From Hymenobacter terricola (GTDB lineage: Bacteria; Bacteroidota; Bacteroidia; Cytophagales; Hymenobacteraceae): a DNA stretch of 64,000 nt. Made by a program: the position numbers and the translations under genes. Under the pieces are notes generated by a model, which had not been told where the DNA came from, did not search any database, and saw nothing but the letters and a program-made list of their open reading frames with translations. Each line of letters begins with the position of its first letter. The first letter of the stretch is position 1. Below, one piece after another: positions 42,692 to 52,901 of the stretch. Location of the stretch: assembly GCF_017921975.2 (NCBI RefSeq), contig NZ_JAGEMO020000007.1:1-64000 (forward strand). Reading direction: 5' to 3'.

Positions 42692-44017
42692 ATGGCGGCT
42701 CGTGTTTCTACCCCTGGCGCACAGAAGTGGTCCAAGCGCTTATTATTTGCCTTGTTGTTGGCGCTGTTGCTGCTGCCGGCCATCCAAGCCAAGTTTCAGC
42801 TGGTGGAGCTGATGCCCCTGAGCGGCTACTCCGAGGCAGCCCCCGAGCCCGATTTTAGCCCGGAAACGGTATTCGACAACTCGTATCAGCCAGCGCTGGA
42901 TAAATACCTGGAAGAGCAGATAGGCTTCCGCCCCTGGATGATTCGCCTTCGCAACCAGCTGGCCTATAGCGTTTTCAAGTTGGACAGGGCCAACAATACG
43001 GTTCTGGGCATCGATGATATGATGTTTGATGGCCGAGCCGCAGACTCGTACCTGGGCCGGGACTTTGTGGGCGAGGCGGAAATTGACCGCAATGTCCGGC
43101 GTTTCAAGGACGTGCAGGACACCCTGGCGAGCCATGGCACGCTGCTGGTGTTCGTCATCGCGCCCGGCAAGTCAGACATCTATTCGGACATGATGCCGGC
43201 CGACTATCGCAATGCGCCCCACACCCGGTCCAACTACACGGCTTACGCCGAAAAGCTCGCGGCGGCCAACGTCAACTTATTGGATATGAGTGCGTTATTT
43301 CGGCATTGGAGAGACACCAGCGCCTACCCCGTGTTCCCGCGAGGTGGAATTCACTGGAGCTTGTGGGCGCGCGACCTCGCCGTCGATACCCTGTTTGATT
43401 ACGTGCGCCAACGCGGCCACTTCAACTTTCCGGACTGCTACGTTACCAACCGGGAAGTCAGCAACATTCCCCGCGACACCGACGATGACCTGGCCAAGGT
43501 GTTGAACTTGTTCAAGGAGCCCGAGGCCTTCCGGATGTCTTATCAGAAGCTGGAATTTACACCCTTGCAGCCCGGGCAGCGCAAGCCCAATTTGCTGTTA
43601 GTTGGCGACAGCTTTGCCTGGGGCATCGTGGCTTACCTGTCCTCCGTTTTCAGTCCCGAATCGCACTTTTGGTACTACAACACCGAAGTTCAATGGTCGG
43701 GTGCCGGCGGGCTTCCCGAGCAAAAGCAAGTGAATCAGCTCGATAAGCGAGTGGAGCTTAAAGGGCGCGACGTGGTGCTGGTGCTGTATACCGAGCCCAA
43801 TCTAACGGCGTTCGACAACTATTTCAGCGCCAGCGTCTACAAGGCCTACCATCCGTACACGGCCGCCGACAACCTGCGCATTCAAGGCATCAAGCAGCAA
43901 TTGATGCAGGATACCGCGCTGACCAGTCGCCTTCAGGAGCGGGCGTATCACGATAACATTCCCCTCACTACGCTCTTTGAATGGGAGGCCATTGGGGCGT
44001 TTGACAAGATACGCTGA
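42692..44017 (+). CDS. AlgJ/AlgX-like SGNH-type partner of the MBOAT protein
   Basis: A 441-residue protein with one N-terminal membrane anchor (SKRLLFALLLALLLLPAIQA) and a periplasmic domain. The opening DNSYQPALDKYLEEQIGFRPWMIRLRNQLAYSVFK is typical of the AlgX/AlgJ family, as are FVIAPGKSDIYSDMMP, the GGIHWS block and the SGNH nucleophile motif LLVGDSFAWG. In AlgX and AlgJ the DxHW motif supplies the catalytic Asp-His; here the Asp position is Gly (GIHW), a form I believe is found in other Bacteroidota members. It would take the acetyl group from the MBOAT protein and place it on the polysaccharide. Co-transcribed with the preceding gene (7-bp gap) and closed by a strong terminator. Confidence 0.9.
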   Translation: MAARVSTPGAQKWSKRLLFALLLALLLLPAIQAKFQLVELMPLSGYSEAAPEPDFSPETVFDNSYQPALDKYLEEQIGFRPWMIRLRNQLAYSVFKLDRANNTVLGIDDMMFDGRAADSYLGRDFVGEAEIDRNVRRFKDVQDTLASHGTLLVFVIAPGKSDIYSDMMPADYRNAPHTRSNYTAYAEKLAAANVNLLDMSALFRHWRDTSAYPVFPRGGIHWSLWARDLAVDTLFDYVRQRGHFNFPDCYVTNREVSNIPRDTDDDLAKVLNLFKEPEAFRMSYQKLEFTPLQPGQRKPNLLLVGDSFAWGIVAYLSSVFSPESHFWYYNTEVQWSGAGGLPEQKQVNQLDKRVELKGRDVVLVLYTEPNLTAFDNYFSASVYKAYHPYTAADNLRIQGIKQQLMQDTALTSRLQERAYHDNIPLTTLFEWEAIGAFDKIR

Positions 44018-44037
44018 TACGCAGCGCCGACGCCTGG

Positions 44038-44086
44038 CGAGCAAAAAAAGAAGGGGCGGTTTGGCCGCCCCTTCTTTTTTTGCTCG
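44038..44086. terminator. Perfect 22-bp inverted repeat, bidirectional terminator
   Basis: Arms 44038-44059 and 44065-44086 (CGAGCAAAAAAAGAAGGGGC, then GG) with a 5-base loop. It lies between the convergent stops at 44017 and 44087, directly touching the asnS stop. Confidence 0.93.
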
Positions 44087-45481
44087 TTAAAATGCCGCGT
44101 TTTTGGGGTAGCGCGGAAAGGGAATCACGTCGCGGATGTTGCTCATGCCGGTTACGAATAGCACGAGGCGCTCGAAGCCCAGGCCGAAGCCGGCGTGCGG
44201 GGCGCTGCCGAAGCGGCGCGTATCGAGGTACCAGTCCAGGTCTTCGGTGGGCACGTGCATCTCGGCCATGCGGGTGGTGAGCTTGGTGTAGTCCTCCTCG
44301 CGCTGCGAGCCGCCGATGATTTCGCCGATGCCGGGAAACAGCACGTCCATGGCGCGCACGGTGCGGCCGTCGTCGTCCAGCTTCATGTAGAAAGCCTTGA
44401 TTTCTTTCGGGTAGTTGGTGAGAATGACGGGCTTCTTGAAGTGCTTCTCGACCAGGTAGCGCTCGTGCTCCGACTGCAGGTCGGTGCCCCAGTCCACGGG
44501 GAATTCGAACTTTTGCTTGGCCGATTTCAGGATTTCGACGGCCTCGGTGTAGGTGAGGCGCTGGAAGGCGTTGTCGGCCACGGAATGCAGGCGGGCCAGC
44601 AGCTCCTTGTCGTACTGCTCGTTGAGGAAAGCCAGGTCGTCGGCGCAGTTAGCCAGCGCGTACTTTACCAGGCTTTGGAGGAAATCCTCGGCCAGGTCCA
44701 TATTCTCTTCGAGCTCGTTGAAAGCCACTTCGGGCTCAATCATCCAGAACTCGGCCAGGTGGCGGGCGGTGTTGGAGTTCTCGGCCCGGAACGTGGGGCC
44801 GAAGGTGTAGATGCTGCCCAGCGCCATGGCGGCCAATTCGCCTTCGAGCTGGCCCGACACGGTGAGGTTGGTTTGCTTGCCGAAGAAGTCCTGGGTGTAG
44901 TCGACCGAGCCGTCGTCGGCCAGCGGGGGCTTGTCGGCGGGCAGGGTGGTGACGCGGAACATCTGGCCCGCGCCCTCGGCATCGGAGCCGGTGATGATGG
45001 GCGTGTGGACGTAGAAAAAGCCGTGGTCGTTGAAATAGTTGTGGATGGCGAAAGCCAGCGCGTGCCGGATGCGCAGCACTGCACCAAACGTGTTGGTGCG
45101 GGGGCGCAGGTGGGCGATGTCGCGCAGGTGCTCCAGCGACGTGGCTTTCTTTTGCAGCGGGTAGGCTTCGGCATCGGCCGCACCCAGCACCGTTACTTCG
45201 GTGGCCTGGATTTCGACGGCCTGGCCCTTGCCTTGCGAGGCCACCAGCTTGCCGCGAATGGCCACGCAGGCGCCGTTGCCCACGTCTTTGAGGTTTTCTT
45301 CGGGAAATTTCCCGGCGTCGGCAACGGCCTGGATGGTGTGAATCGTGGAGCCGTCGTTGACGATGATGAACTGCACGTATTTGTTGCCGCGGCGGGAGCG
45401 AACCCAGCCTTTGACGAGGACTTCGCGGTCGAGGTCCTGGCTGGCCAGAAGTTCTTTGACGGTGGACCGTTTGAGGGACAT
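44087..45481 (-). CDS. asnS: Asparaginyl-tRNA synthetase
   Basis: A 464-residue class IIb synthetase. An OB-fold anticodon-binding domain (~15-110: [24 protein letters not shown]) is followed by the catalytic core with motif 2 ([21 protein letters not shown]) and motif 3 ([27 protein letters not shown]). The ending [10 protein letters not shown] and the 6-residue [11 protein letters not shown] block are typical of AsnRS and not of AspRS. It charges tRNA-Asn. The start at 45481 ([12 protein letters not shown]) is chosen because the OB domain follows directly; 19 further in-frame residues upstream overlap the promoter box. Confidence 0.97.
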   Translation of the reverse strand: MSLKRSTVKELLASQDLDREVLVKGWVRSRRGNKYVQFIIVNDGSTIHTIQAVADAGKFPEENLKDVGNGACVAIRGKLVASQGKGQAVEIQATEVTVLGAADAEAYPLQKKATSLEHLRDIAHLRPRTNTFGAVLRIRHALAFAIHNYFNDHGFFYVHTPIITGSDAEGAGQMFRVTTLPADKPPLADDGSVDYTQDFFGKQTNLTVSGQLEGELAAMALGSIYTFGPTFRAENSNTARHLAEFWMIEPEVAFNELEENMDLAEDFLQSLVKYALANCADDLAFLNEQYDKELLARLHSVADNAFQRLTYTEAVEILKSAKQKFEFPVDWGTDLQSEHERYLVEKHFKKPVILTNYPKEIKAFYMKLDDDGRTVRAMDVLFPGIGEIIGGSQREEDYTKLTTRMAEMHVPTEDLDWYLDTRRFGSAPHAGFGLGFERLVLFVTGMSNIRDVIPFPRYPKNAAF

Positions 45482-45510
45482 AGTGTTGGGGAAGCGGATT
45501 GTAATTGGGG

Positions 45511-45518
45511 CAAAGGTA
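45511..45518 (-). promoter_or_regulatory. -7 promoter box for asnS
   Basis: TACCTTTG on the minus strand is a perfect TAnnTTTG match, 29 bases before the asnS start. No clear TTG -33 element is seen upstream. Confidence 0.65.
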
Positions 45519-45542
45519 GGCCCCAGCATCAGGAGCACGGAA

Positions 45543-45617
45543 TGTAGCGCGGACTTTGTAGTCCGCGAGTGGTGGGAAACGGGTCGTTTACTCGCGGACT
45601 ACAAAGTCCGCGCTACA
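45543..45617. repeat. 28-bp perfect inverted repeat with internally palindromic arms, between asnS and rpoN
   Basis: Arms 45543-45570 and 45590-45617 (TGTAGCGCGGACTTTGTAGT, then CCGCGAGT) match exactly, with a 19-base loop. Inside each arm GCGGACT-TTGT-AGTCCGC is itself a hairpin, so the element can fold as one long stem or two small ones. This TGTAGCGCGGACTTTGTAGTCCGCG word is, to my knowledge, a recurring intergenic sequence in Hymenobacter-like genomes. It lies between two divergent genes, upstream of both promoters. Confidence 0.9.
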
Positions 45618-45650
45618 CCAACTTTTCGTGCCAAATTCCAGTAAAATTGA

Positions 45651-45678
45651 TTGGCGGCCCTTCCTTTCCGTATTTTCG
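45651..45678 (+). promoter_or_regulatory. Candidate rpoN promoter
   Basis: TTGG (45651) and TATTTTCG (45671-45678) with a 17-base spacer resemble the -33/-7 pair; the last three bases of the -7 box differ from TTTG by one base. Only five bases separate the box from the ATG at 45684, so the mRNA would be nearly leaderless, or translation starts further in. Confidence 0.4.
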
Positions 45679-45683
45679 TGACT

Positions 45684-47276
45684 ATGCAACGCCTCGACCT
45701 TAAACAACTCCTCTCGCAAAAGCTTAGTCCGCAGCAGATTCAGTTTATCAAGCTGCTGCAAATCCCCACGGCGGAGCTGGAAACGCGCATTAAAGAGGAA
45801 ATGGAGGTGAACCCCGCCCTGGAAGAGGACGAGCCCGACGACGCCGAAGAGCTGGACCGCGACGAGGACGACAACGAGGCCGACGACGACCCCGATGCCA
45901 GCCTCGACAACGATGAAAATACGCTGGACGAGGACTTCGACGACCGCAGCGGCAACGACTCGGAAATGGCCGACGACCTGCCCGAGCCCGATATCCAGCC
46001 CAAGGACGACAGCCCGGTCGACAGCGAAAGCGCCGCCGACAACACCGACCTCGACCTGAGCGACTACCTCAACGACGACGAAATAGCGGGCTACAAGATG
46101 CAGGGCGACGGCCCCGGCGAAGAAGAGGAGCGCGACACGCCCCTGGCCGATACCAGCGGCTCGCTCCTGGATTCGCTCCTCGACCAGCTGCATTTTGCCA
46201 GTCTGGACGAACAGCAGGAGGCCATCGGCCAGCAGCTCATCGGCTCCATTGACGGCGACGGCTACATCCGGCGCGACCTGTCGGCCATTGCCAACGACCT
46301 GGCTTTCTCGCAAAACCTGGAGGTGACGGTGGCCGAAATTGAGGCCGTGCTGCGCGTGGTGCAGGGCTTTGACCCGCCCGGCATCGCGGCGCGCGACCTG
46401 CCTGAGTGCCTGCTGCTCCAGCTGGAACGCCGGCCGCAGGACGAGAACACGGTGAACGCCGAGCGGATATTGACCGACACGTTTGAGGAGTTCAGCAAGA
46501 AGCATTACCCACGCATTCAGCAGAAGCTGGATTTGGAGGATGATGAGCTGAAAGAGGCCATCAACGTCATTCTGAAGCTGAACCCCAAGCCGGGCGGCAG
46601 CGGCCCCAGCGGCCTGGGCAAGACGCAGTACCTGATGCCGGACTTCATCCTGACCAACGACAACGGCGTCTTCAACCTGACCCTGAACGCCCGCAACGCC
46701 CCCGAGCTGCGCGTGAGCCCGGCCTACACCGAGATGTTCCGGACCTACGACAAGGCCGCCAAGAAGGACACCAAGATGAAGGAGGCCGTGACCTTCGTGA
46801 AGCAGAAGCTGGACTCGGCCAAGTGGTTTATCGACGCCATCCGGCAACGGCAGAACACGCTCCTGCGCACCATGAACGCCATTGTGGAGCTGCAGCGCGA
46901 CTTCTTTGCCGAGGGCGACGAGGGCAAGCTCCGGCCCATGATTCTCAAGGACATTGCCCAGCGCATCGGCATGGATATTTCGACGGTGAGCCGGGTGGCC
47001 AACTCCAAATCCATCCAGACCGAGTTCGGGATTTACCCGCTGAAGTACTTCTTCTCCGAAGGCATTGCCACCGATTCGGGCGAGGACGCCAGCAGCCGCG
47101 AGGTGAAAAGCATCCTGAAAGACCTCATCGGCAAGGAGAGCAAGGAACGGCCGCTGAGCGACGACAAGCTGGAAAAGATGCTCAACGCCCGGGGCTACAA
47201 CATTGCCCGCCGCACGGTGGCCAAGTACCGCGAGCAGCTGAACATTCCGGTGGCCCGGCTGCGCAAGGAACTGTGA
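45684..47276 (+). CDS. rpoN: RNA polymerase sigma-54 factor
   Basis: A 530-residue sigma factor. Region I (MQRLDLKQLLSQKLSPQQIQFIKLLQIPTAELETRIKEEMEVNPAL) is the activator-interaction part, with Gln-rich helix. Region II is a very acidic stretch (~45-150, runs such as DEPDDAEELDRDEDDNEADD). The core-binding domain starts near SLLDSLLDQLHFASLDEQQ. The DNA-binding part includes the HTH (LKDIAQRIGMDISTVSRVANSKSIQT) and the RpoN box (ARRTVAKYREQL). It directs RNA polymerase to -24/-12 promoters and needs AAA+ activators; none is seen here. The start at 45684 matches the RpoN consensus opening. Confidence 0.97.
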   Translation: MQRLDLKQLLSQKLSPQQIQFIKLLQIPTAELETRIKEEMEVNPALEEDEPDDAEELDRDEDDNEADDDPDASLDNDENTLDEDFDDRSGNDSEMADDLPEPDIQPKDDSPVDSESAADNTDLDLSDYLNDDEIAGYKMQGDGPGEEEERDTPLADTSGSLLDSLLDQLHFASLDEQQEAIGQQLIGSIDGDGYIRRDLSAIANDLAFSQNLEVTVAEIEAVLRVVQGFDPPGIAARDLPECLLLQLERRPQDENTVNAERILTDTFEEFSKKHYPRIQQKLDLEDDELKEAINVILKLNPKPGGSGPSGLGKTQYLMPDFILTNDNGVFNLTLNARNAPELRVSPAYTEMFRTYDKAAKKDTKMKEAVTFVKQKLDSAKWFIDAIRQRQNTLLRTMNAIVELQRDFFAEGDEGKLRPMILKDIAQRIGMDISTVSRVANSKSIQTEFGIYPLKYFFSEGIATDSGEDASSREVKSILKDLIGKESKERPLSDDKLEKMLNARGYNIARRTVAKYREQLNIPVARLRKEL

Positions 47277-47401
47277 TTTCATTTAACATTTAGCAGGCCG
47301 CCGTACGGAGCACGGAGCAGGGAGTCGTTTCTATCTTTGGAGAATTACCGTTGAGGCAATTTTTCATTTATGCCTGCTCGCTGTTAAATGTTAATTGATA
47401 A

Positions 47402-50200
<2,799 letters not shown>

Positions 50201-50325
50201 CCCCGCGGCTGCTTCATGCGCGGAGCCCCGCAGAGAAGGAGCTCCGGCTTGGCTTCTGTGCAGGGGGCTGGCCCCTCCCGCGGGCCGCAGTCTAAGCGCA
50301 GCGACGCCTGCGGCCCGCAAGGGCC

Positions 50326-50513
50326 CCGCCACAAGTGGCGGGGCCCTTCGGCACACCCTCCACGGGCACCGCCACCGGTGGCGGGCCACCCCGGCCCACC
50401 CTCCACGGCTACCGCCACCGGTGGCGGGCCACCTCAGCACTGTGCCCATGGGCACCGCCACCGGTGGCGGCACGCATGGGCACTGGGGGCATGGCCATCG
50501 CCACCGGTGGCGG
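50326..50513. repeat. Five palindromes at exact 43-bp spacing in the gap 50201-50524
   Basis: The 16-bp palindrome CCGCCACCGGTGGCGG (variant CCGCCACAAGTGGCGG in copy 1, TCGCCACCGGTGGCGG in copy 4+1) starts at 50326, 50369, 50412, 50455 and 50498, each 43 bases apart. The spacers between are partly alike (GGGCCACC, CCCACCCTCCACGG recur) but have drifted. In this 324-bp gap nothing else is seen except another GC-rich inverted stretch near 50282-50318. The array lies between convergent stops (histidine kinase at 50200, unknown gene at 50525), so it may act as a transcription barrier or protein-binding array. Confidence 0.93.
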
Positions 50514-50524
50514 TGGTTTTCCGG

Positions 50525-51235
50525 TTAGGCGGCAGCGGAGCCGTCCTTTGCGGCTTTGGTGCGGCCGGGGTTGCGGTTGGGGAGCAGGCCGTAGTTGAAG
50601 TAGATTTCGGCCTGCCCGGGGTGCTCCCAGAAGGCGGCCAGGGCCGTGCAGTGCACCTGCCACAGCAGGGCGCAGGCCTGCGCCCACTGCCCGCCCAGGG
50701 CCCCGATGGTTTCCTTGGCCACTTTCAGGCCGGCGTCTTTGGCGGTGGTGGCTTCGGTCAGCTCCTTGAGGAGGTCATCGGCGGTTTTGCCCAGGTCGGC
50801 CCCGAGGGCCTCGGCGTGGGCGGCCAGGGCCCCGGCAAACGCCTCGAAGCGCACCGGGAAATCGGTGTCGTTGGCTTCGGTGAGGTACATGAGGCCCTGG
50901 GGCAGCAGCTCCTTCAGCTGGTCGGGCTCCGTGCGGTAGGTGGGCACCAGCTTCACGGCGTTGGTGTCCTGCACGAATACGTGCATGGCGCGCAGCACGT
51001 CCTTCTTCGAGCGGGTGAGGGTTTGGCCGGTGCCGTCCTGGCCTTCGCGGGCCACCACGGTGCCGCCGAGGGCGGTAGCAGTCGCTTGCAGGCCCGCGCT
51101 CAGGGCCTTGATGGCGGCATCGGGGCTGGCGGCGGTGGCCGTCACGGCGTAGTTCAGGAAGCCCAGGAAGGTGGGCCGGCTGCACCGGATGTTGACAAAA
51201 TGGTTGGTGTAGAGGTCGTGGTACGGAGCGGCCAT
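50525..51235 (-). CDS. Hypothetical protein, helical, Ala/Leu-rich
   Basis: A 236-residue protein starting MAAPYHDLYTNHFVNIRCSR, with no signal peptide and no membrane segment. It is mostly predicted helix (AAIKALSAGLQATATALGGT, AFAGALAAHAEALGADLGKTADDLLKELTEATTAKDAGLKVAKETIG), then GQWAQACALLWQVHCTALAAFWEHPGQAEIYFNYGLLPNRNPGR. I do not recognise the family. The frame is open to 51667, but the upstream part is the antisense of a decayed gene fragment; ATG at 51235 is the likely start. GC-rich third positions and Ala-rich composition match the neighbours, so it is a plausible real gene, yet weakly supported. Confidence 0.7.
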   Translation of the reverse strand: MAAPYHDLYTNHFVNIRCSRPTFLGFLNYAVTATAASPDAAIKALSAGLQATATALGGTVVAREGQDGTGQTLTRSKKDVLRAMHVFVQDTNAVKLVPTYRTEPDQLKELLPQGLMYLTEANDTDFPVRFEAFAGALAAHAEALGADLGKTADDLLKELTEATTAKDAGLKVAKETIGALGGQWAQACALLWQVHCTALAAFWEHPGQAEIYFNYGLLPNRNPGRTKAAKDGSAAA

Positions 51236-51345
51236 CGGCGTGGGAATTGGGGTTGGTAAATAGATGGCTGGAAGGTAGGCAAAGGAATTGATAGTGCTGA
51301 GGTTAGCGGTGCTTTTTTTCACCACCACCACTTCCCCCTCTCCCC

Positions 51346-51474
51346 TCCTGCCTGCTCCCCGGCCGCCACTCGGCGGCCAGCTCAACATACGGCAGCACCC
51401 GGCGCGTCTCCTGGGCCAAACCCTGGGCCGAATAGCTCTGCCGATGAACGTGCCGGTGCCCGTGGTGCAGGTGG
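51346..51474 (-). pseudogene. Decayed 3'-end copy of the outer-membrane protein gene at 52902-55007
   Basis: This stretch matches 52902-53033 in the same orientation. The longest identical run is 34 bases (51387-51420 equals 52941-52974). In translation, CTTGTGTFIG and then, after a one-base deletion near 51438, SYSAQGLAQETRRVLPYVELAAEWRPGS match TTGPGTFIGSSYSAQDLAQETRRVLPYFELAAEWRLGK of the intact gene. Only the last ~40 codons remain. No start or upstream part is left. The other ~430 bases of the gap 51236-51792 show no gene. Confidence 0.85.
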
Positions 51475-51762
51475 AAAAACGGGGCCGGGGGGCGGCGCGT
51501 GCGAGAGGCCGGCCGGGTTGGTCAAGGCATTTTAGCGCTGCGTTGCCATGCCAGCCGCAACTGGCTAATTCAGCCTCCTGCTCCTCACGGGAAGGCCCTT
51601 CTTTCCCAGTGGCCAGGGTGCTGCTACTGGCGGGCACGGTGGCGTAGTCCGGGCGGCAGCAATCCATCAGGGCAATGCCAATGAGCTATGTGGCAGGCAG
51701 TAACAATTTCACTACAAGCACAATTACCAAACACAAAGTAGAGGTATAACCGCTGTGCATGT

Positions 51763-51770
51763 AGCTTTGG
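51763..51770 (+). promoter_or_regulatory. -7 promoter box for the acyltransferase gene
   Basis: TAGCTTTG is a perfect TAnnTTTG match, 22 bases before the start at 51793. The stretch just before is AT-richer than the surroundings. Confidence 0.6.
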
Positions 51771-51792
51771 GCTTTCAACTACCGGTATATTA

Positions 51793-52887
51793 ATGGAGCC
51801 CGAACCACATAAACGGCCAATTCGCTTTTACGAGATTGACTTACTCCGCTTTCTCGCCGCCCTATCAGTCGTTTTCTACCACTACACTTTCCGGGGCTAT
51901 TCCCTGGGTCATTATAGCCCCCTTGCCTTCCCGGAGCTGGGACGCTTCACGCGGTATGGCTACCTCGGGGTCGAGCTGTTTTTTATCATCTCCGGCTACG
52001 TGGTGCTGCTGAGCGCACAGGGCAAAACCATTCGGCAGTTTTTCCTTTCGCGTATCACCCGGCTCTACCCGGCCCTCTGGGTGGCCTGCACGCTCACATT
52101 CATTGTCAAGTTGCTGTGGGGCACCGGGCCGGCCGATGTGGGCATGAGCCCGTTGCTGCACGCCACCCCGGTGCAATACGTGGTCAACATGAGCATGCTG
52201 CCCGAGTTTTTCCACATCAACGCAATGGACGGGGCCTACTGGTCGCTCACCATTGAAATCACGTTTTACCTACTTATTGCCATCCTCATCGGCTTCGGCC
52301 TGCTGAAGCACCTCACGCTGGTCCTGGCCTTGTGGTTGGCTTATACCGCACTGCCAGGCACGATGCACGAGGGCGGCCTGTTTCCCGCCCTGTTCTTCCC
52401 GGCCTACGCGCCCTACTTCGCGGCAGGCATGCTCCTCTACCTGATGCAACAACCCGAGGGCCGCACCTGGCAACGGTACGCCCTGCTGCTGGTTACGTAC
52501 GTACTGGGCCTGCGGGCCAGTATCGACCACGTCGGGAGTCTGGCGTTGGCCTACCATGAGCCCTTTTCTACGAAAGTGGTGGCCGCGATTATCACCGGCT
52601 GCTACGTGGTGATGTACCTGGTGGCCTTCCGCAAAATCGACCTGAGCCGGTTTTCCTGGCTGGCCTGGCTGGGGGCCCTCACCTACCCGCTCTACTTGCT
52701 GCACAGCGACATCGGCTTCATCATCTTCCATCGAATGCAGCACTTCACCAATAAGTACGTGCTGGTAGGAGGCACCATGGTCCTGATGCTGGTTGCTGCT
52801 TACCTGGTCCATGTTTTCATCGAAAAGCGCCTCAGCAAGGCATTGGGCCAGCAAGTAAACCGGCTGCTGACGGCGCTGGCAAAGTAG
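51793..52887 (+). CDS. Acyltransferase family 3 (OafA/YrhL-like) membrane protein
   Basis: A 364-residue polytopic protein with about ten hydrophobic helices. Family motifs: FYEIDLLRFLAALSVVFYHYTFRGY (R/K-x10-H opening), GYLGVELFFIISGYVVLLSA, FFLSRITRLYPALWVACTLTF, MDGAYWSLTIEITFYLLIA and SWLAWLGALTYPLYLLHSDIGFIIFHR. Such proteins add acetyl or other acyl groups to sugars of LPS, exopolysaccharide or small molecules, using a cytoplasmic acyl-CoA donor. The gene is flanked on both sides by the same 3'-end sequence (decayed copy at 51346, intact gene at 52902), suggesting it arrived by an event that duplicated that end. Its neighbours point the other way, so it is a single-gene unit. Confidence 0.93.
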   Translation: MEPEPHKRPIRFYEIDLLRFLAALSVVFYHYTFRGYSLGHYSPLAFPELGRFTRYGYLGVELFFIISGYVVLLSAQGKTIRQFFLSRITRLYPALWVACTLTFIVKLLWGTGPADVGMSPLLHATPVQYVVNMSMLPEFFHINAMDGAYWSLTIEITFYLLIAILIGFGLLKHLTLVLALWLAYTALPGTMHEGGLFPALFFPAYAPYFAAGMLLYLMQQPEGRTWQRYALLLVTYVLGLRASIDHVGSLALAYHEPFSTKVVAAIITGCYVVMYLVAFRKIDLSRFSWLAWLGALTYPLYLLHSDIGFIIFHRMQHFTNKYVLVGGTMVLMLVAAYLVHVFIEKRLSKALGQQVNRLLTALAK

Positions 52888-52901
52888 AATATCCTCCTCT
52901 C

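Noticed and set aside
50326..50513. 43-bp periodic palindromes as a CRISPR array
   Set aside because: The spacer parts between palindromes are similar to each other and only 27 bases long; no cas genes are nearby. A tandem repeat fits better.
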